This document shows positions 1 through 6,887 of a stretch of 6,887 bases of DNA, piece after piece. The stretch is from an uncultured Acidobacteriota bacterium. GTDB lineage: Bacteria; Acidobacteriota; Blastocatellia; RBC074. The notes under the pieces were generated by a model. It saw nothing but the letters and a program-made list of their open reading frames with translations, made no database searches and was not told the DNA's origin. The position numbers and the translations under genes were made by a program. Location of the stretch: assembly GCA_937967285.1 (NCBI GenBank), contig CALBSU010000277.1, positions 1-6,887 of the forward strand, read 5' to 3'. The stretch's first letter is position 1. Every line of letters begins with the position of its first letter.

Positions 1-354
1 GTCCTGATCACCAAGGGCGATCTGATGGACCAGGAGCGCAAGCTGGCGGCCTCCGGCCTCGGCGACCTCTTCGCGGCGGTCGAAATCGTCTCGGAGAAGG
101 ACCGCGGGACCTATGACCGCGTCTTCGCCCGCCATGGCACCGGCGCCAGCCAGGCGGTGATGGCCGGCAATTCAATGAAGTCGGACGTCCTTCCGGCGCT
201 CGAGGCCGGGGCCTTCGCCGTCCATATTCCCTATGCCATCACCTGGGCCCACGAACTGGCCGACGCGCCCGAGGGCCATGACCGCTTCGGCGCCCTGGCC
301 AGCATCGACGACCTGCCGGGCTGGATCGCGGAGCGGGCGACCGGTCAGGCGTAG
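1..354 (+). CDS. HAD-superfamily hydrolase, 3' part (5' end outside window)
   Basis: The frame is open from the first base to a TAG at 352-354, giving the last 117 residues. HAD landmarks are visible: motif II as ITKGD near residues 3-7, the motif III lysine in SEKD near residue 33, and motif IV as GNSMKSD at 56-62, followed by LPALEAGA. The N-terminal DxD nucleophile motif and the cap domain would lie upstream of the window. The family hydrolyses phosphate esters in the cytoplasm; the substrate cannot be told from this part. The gene converges on the minus-strand frame ending at 345, and the two overlap by 10 bases. Base composition is richer in GC than most of the window: hand counts of the lines at 1, 61 and 241 give 40, 40 and 46 of 60. 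It may come from a different genome than the genes right of 540. Family call is firm; specificity is unknown. Confidence 0.85.
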   Translation, partial: VLITKGDLMDQERKLAASGLGDLFAAVEIVSEKDRGTYDRVFARHGTGASQAVMAGNSMKSDVLPALEAGAFAVHIPYAITWAHELADAPEGHDRFGALASIDDLPGWIAERATGQA

Positions 355-907
355 CCGAGCAGGGCCCTGAGACCCGGTGCATGGAATTCCACCAGTTGCT
401 GCTGCGCCTCGGGCAGCGCAGCCGGGAATTCCAGACCTTCGGGCAGTTTGAGGTTTTCCCGGGCGGTGCGGCTCTGTTTGCGATCGGCGCCGACGGCGAC
501 CCGCTCACGCCAGTCGTCCGGGCGCGCGATTCCCGCCGCCGCCAGCAGGGCGGTGAAGAAGGCCTCGTTTGCCGCAAAGAACGAGCTGTGCAGGATCGTA
601 GCATCGCAGCCGAGCAACCCCGCGATCCGTTTTTCGAGTTCGAGATGGATCGGCTCGGTACCGCAGAGGAACCTGACCGACGCCATCCCGTAGCCCCATT
701 CATCGAGCCCGCGATGCGCCGCCTCGACGATCTTCGGATGGTTGGCCAGTCCGAGATAGTTGTTCGAGGCGAGCATGACCGCGTCCCTGCCGGCGACCCT
801 CACCGTGCCGCCCTGTATGCTCTCGAGCGGCACTTCGTATTTGAAGGTCTTCGCCTCTTCTATGCCCTTCAGCTCGGCGCTCAGCGTCTGATAAAGTTCG
901 TTCGGAT

Positions 908-911
<4 letters not shown>
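345..911 (-). CDS. kbl: Truncated 2-amino-3-ketobutyrate CoA ligase (glycine C-acetyltransferase) with a foreign C-terminal tail
   Basis: The frame encodes 188 residues, against about 398 for E. coli Kbl. Residues 1-123 match the Kbl N-terminus: [10 protein letters not shown] at 50-59, [13 protein letters not shown] at 73-85 and [13 protein letters not shown] at 89-101. After about residue 123, where Kbl should continue with its cofactor-binding domain, the sequence becomes a 65-residue tail (ending GLRALLGYA) with no resemblance to the family that I can recognise. The PLP-binding lysine (SLGKALGG in E. coli) and the whole second half are missing, so the product as written could not catalyse glycine plus acetyl-CoA formation. 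The start ATG at 909-911 is chosen because it overlaps the tdh stop as ATGA and gives the family's normal N-terminus; AGGGAG lies only 2 bases upstream, so coupling to tdh is likely. A longer in-frame start at 1097 is rejected because it runs through tdh. Confidence 0.75.
535..550. other. Apparent sequence junction inside kbl (chimera or recombination point)
   Basis: Kbl similarity on the minus strand stops at about residue 123, whose codon is at 543-545. Base composition changes at the same place: 48 of 60 bases at 481-540 are G or C, against 37 of 60 at 541-600 and 36 of 60 at 601-660. The local sequence is GC-rich with a short GCC repeat (534-542), which could supply microhomology. The sequence left of this point holds the HAD gene and the tail that converges on it. 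The exact base of the break cannot be set by eye. Confidence 0.6.
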
Positions 912-2092
<1,181 letters not shown>

Positions 2093-2095
2093 AAT

Positions 2096-2965
2096 TTATA
2101 CGTTACAAAGCATGACCGCCTCGCGCAGGGAGGTCAGCGGATCGCGTTTCGGGACGAATTCGTGCGCGAAGTAACCCTTGAAACCGAGATCCGCGATCGC
2201 CCTCGCGATCGTCCGCCAGTTGAGCTCCTGAGTGTCGTCCAGTTCGTTCCGCCCCGGATTGCCGCCGGTGTGGAAATGGGCGATGTGAGCGAAATTGTCG
2301 CGGATCGTCCTGATTACGTCCCCTTCCATAATCTGCATATGATAAATGTCGTAGAGCAGCTTGACGCGCGGCGAGTTCACCCTCCGCACCACTTCTACGC
2401 CCCATGCCGTGTGATCGCACATGTAATCCTTGTGATCGACCTTGCTGTTGAGCAGCTCCATGCAGATCGTCACACCGTGCTTTTCGGCCGCTCCCTTGAC
2501 GCGGTTGAGCATGGCGACGCAGTTCTCGATCCCCTCTCCGTCCGACATTCCCTTGCGGTTGCCCGAGAATGTGATCACGTTCGGAACCCCGTTGGCCGCG
2601 GCTCGCGGGATGTTCTCGAGAAATTCCTTTTCCAGCTTGTCGTGCAGGTCCGGGCGGTTGCACCCGTCGGGAATAGTTCCCGCCCCGGCGGTCATCGTCG
2701 GCGTCAGCCCGTACTTTTTGACCGTCGGCCAGTCCGCCGGTCCGATCAGATCGATCCCGACGATCCCCATTCCGGATACAGCTTTGGCGAAATCGTCGAG
2801 CGGAATCCGGTTGTAGCACCAGCGGCAGACCGACTGCTTGAGCCTGCCGTCGAGCTTCGTCTGTCCGAATGGAGACATACCGATGAACGCTGCGCCGGCT
2901 CCCATCAGAGTCGAGGAGAGCATCTCACGGCGACTGTACTGGCTAATGTTATTTTGCTTTTTCAT
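2096..2965 (-). CDS. Tat-signal TIM-barrel isomerase/epimerase of the hydroxypyruvate isomerase type
   Basis: The 289-residue protein begins with a twin-arginine signal: SRREML at 11-16, then a hydrophobic stretch at about 18-33. The rest is an AP endonuclease 2-like TIM barrel (sugar phosphate isomerase/epimerase). Likely metal ligands, by comparison with tagatose 3-epimerase, are E170 (CMELLN), D206 (YDIYH), H232 (HFHTGGN) and E269 (HEF), with H209 three residues after D206; the spacings agree with that family. NPGRNE at 236-241 and the HTGG motif favour the hydroxypyruvate isomerase branch, but the substrate is not proven and keto-sugar epimerisation is an alternative. The Tat signal implies export across the inner membrane, odd beside cytoplasmic tdh. 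ATG at 2963-2965 keeps the signal; only a weak GGA precedes it. It is first in the isomerase-tdh-kbl run, and a repeat lies directly upstream. Confidence 0.82.
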   Translation of the reverse strand: MKKQNNISQYSRREMLSSTLMGAGAAFIGMSPFGQTKLDGRLKQSVCRWCYNRIPLDDFAKAVSGMGIVGIDLIGPADWPTVKKYGLTPTMTAGAGTIPDGCNRPDLHDKLEKEFLENIPRAAANGVPNVITFSGNRKGMSDGEGIENCVAMLNRVKGAAEKHGVTICMELLNSKVDHKDYMCDHTAWGVEVVRRVNSPRVKLLYDIYHMQIMEGDVIRTIRDNFAHIAHFHTGGNPGRNELDDTQELNWRTIARAIADLGFKGYFAHEFVPKRDPLTSLREAVMLCNV

Positions 2966-4751
<1,786 letters not shown>

Positions 4752-4755
<4 letters not shown>

Positions 4756-5192
4756 GGCTGGTCTTTTCGGATCTTCTTCGTCATGTGCAGTTCATTCTTC
4801 TGGCCGGGAACTATTTCGTAACTCACATCGTCCATCAGAGATCTGATCAGCCTGATCCCGAGTCCTCCGGACTTGCGTTGCGTGACGAGTTGTTCGAGCG
4901 AGGGCAGTTCGACCTTCGTGGGATCGAAGCCGCAACCGGTGTCGATCACGGAGATCCTCACCCTCTCGTCGTCGAAGACGGCGCGAATGATGACGTCCTT
5001 GCTGACGTCATGGCCGTATGCGTGCTCGATCACGTTGGCGCAGGCTTCATCCACCGCCAGTTCGAGTTGCGCGATATCGGCTTCACTCATCTTCGACTGC
5101 CGGCCGATCCCGCTCACGAATTCGCGGACCAGCGCCAGATTTTCCGTCGATGACGGGAACTTAAGTGTGAATTTTTTTTCGATGGCGGCCAT
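4752..5192 (-). CDS. RsbW-type anti-sigma factor / serine-protein kinase (HATPase)
   Basis: This is a 146-residue GHKL ATPase of the SpoIIAB/RsbW size. The N-box is [16 protein letters not shown] at 44-59 with E49 and N53; the G1 box is DTGCGF at 84-89; the G2 box is GGLGI at 109-113. Such kinases phosphorylate their STAS partner on serine and bind either that partner or a sigma factor or other target. No sigma factor gene is next to it, so its target is unknown. A good Shine-Dalgarno, GAGGAG, precedes the ATG by 7 bases. The gene follows the STAS gene by 30 bases and overlaps the phosphatase gene by 4. Codons 5-7 contain a run of eight A on the coding strand (5172-5179), conspicuous in this GC-rich context and a possible slippage site. 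Confidence 0.92.
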
Positions 5193-5199
5193 CGGATCA

Positions 5200-5205
5200 C
5201 TCCTC
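5200..5205 (-). promoter_or_regulatory. Shine-Dalgarno of the anti-sigma kinase gene
   Basis: On the minus strand GAGGAG stands 7 bases before the ATG at 5190-5192. This supports the start at 5192 and indicates independent, efficient initiation despite the short 30-base gap from the STAS gene. Confidence 0.75.
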
Positions 5206-5222
5206 AGGGGGCTATGCCGGGT

Positions 5223-5576
<354 letters not shown>

Positions 5577-5583
5577 TATGAAA

Positions 5584-5591
5584 TCCTCCTT
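5584..5591 (-). promoter_or_regulatory. Strong Shine-Dalgarno deciding a GTG start
   Basis: AAGGAGGA on the minus strand, 7 bases ahead of GTG at 5574-5576. It is the best ribosome site in the window and settles the start of the STAS gene. Confidence 0.8.
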
Positions 5592-5592
5592 G

Positions 5593-5601
5593 GAATCGCC
5601 A
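5593..5601 (-). repeat. 9-base direct repeat TGGCGATTC, downstream copy
   Basis: On the minus strand TGGCGATTC occurs here and again at 5632-5640. The two copies begin 39 bases apart and bracket the candidate promoter: this copy covers the predicted start site, just after the -10 element. Confidence 0.6.
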
Positions 5602-5603
5602 AC

Positions 5604-5631
5604 ATCTTAGCATAACGGATGCGGCGAACAA
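5604..5631 (-). promoter_or_regulatory. Possible housekeeping-sigma promoter of the switch operon
   Basis: On the minus strand, TTGTTC (5626-5631) is followed after 16 bases by TAAGAT (5604-5609), which is preceded by TGC, an extended -10 signature. Transcription would start near 5597, giving a leader of about 20 bases carrying the AAGGAGGA site. The -35 matches consensus in three of six positions and the -10 in four of six, so this is plausible rather than proven. The mutS message could also read through. Confidence 0.35.
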
Positions 5632-5640
5632 GAATCGCCA
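5632..5640 (-). repeat. 9-base direct repeat TGGCGATTC, upstream copy
   Basis: Exact copy of the element at 5593-5601, abutting the candidate -35 hexamer on its upstream side. Placement is operator-like, but a chance match cannot be excluded. Confidence 0.6.
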
Positions 5641-5645
5641 TATCA

Positions 5646-6887
<1,242 letters not shown>

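Noticed and set aside
2191..2212. Repeated GCGATCG-type octamers
   Set aside because: They fall in codons for the ARAIAD segment of the isomerase and are explained by Ala/Ile/Arg codon use.

Overview
The window reads as a bacterial contig of moderately high GC. From about position 540 to the right end all genes lie on the minus strand. In transcription order they are mutS (3' part), an anti-anti-sigma STAS protein, a serine-kinase anti-sigma factor, a double-GAF PP2C phosphatase, a Tat-signal TIM-barrel isomerase, a threonine 3-dehydrogenase-like enzyme, and the N-terminal part of 2-amino-3-ketobutyrate CoA ligase. The host phylum cannot be fixed from sequence alone. Partner-switching phosphatases with GAF sensors, a Tat-exported isomerase and intergenic AT-rich heptad repeats suggest a free-living Gram-negative, perhaps in or near the FCB/Acidobacteriota range, but this is a weak inference.

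Layout. Positions 1-354 (+): the 3' part of a HAD-superfamily hydrolase. Positions 345-911 (-): a kbl reading frame that follows the Kbl family for only about 123 residues and then switches to an unrelated tail. The switch coincides with a jump in base composition near 540, so the leftmost 540 bases look like DNA from another genome (assembly chimera or real recombination). Positions 908-2965 (-): isomerase, tdh and kbl in a tight operon (3-base gap, then an ATGA overlap). Positions 2966-3094: an unusual pair of inverted heptad arrays that also encodes the last residues and stop codon of the phosphatase gene. Positions 3076-5576 (-): an rsbV-rsbW-rsbU-type partner-switching operon with strong ribosome sites on the first two genes and an ATGA overlap between the second and third. 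Positions 5646-6887 (-): the C-terminal 413 residues of MutS, cut by the window edge.

How the genes work together. The three signalling genes form a complete switch. The phosphatase senses a signal through its GAF domains and dephosphorylates the STAS protein, which then sequesters the kinase and frees the kinase's target. No sigma factor or other target is visible. Tdh and an intact Kbl would convert threonine to glycine and acetyl-CoA, but Kbl as it stands here lacks its PLP lysine region. No wholly new system is evident. The items most worth a second look are the kbl junction, the heptad inverted repeat spanning a gene end, and the bracketed promoter ahead of the switch operon.
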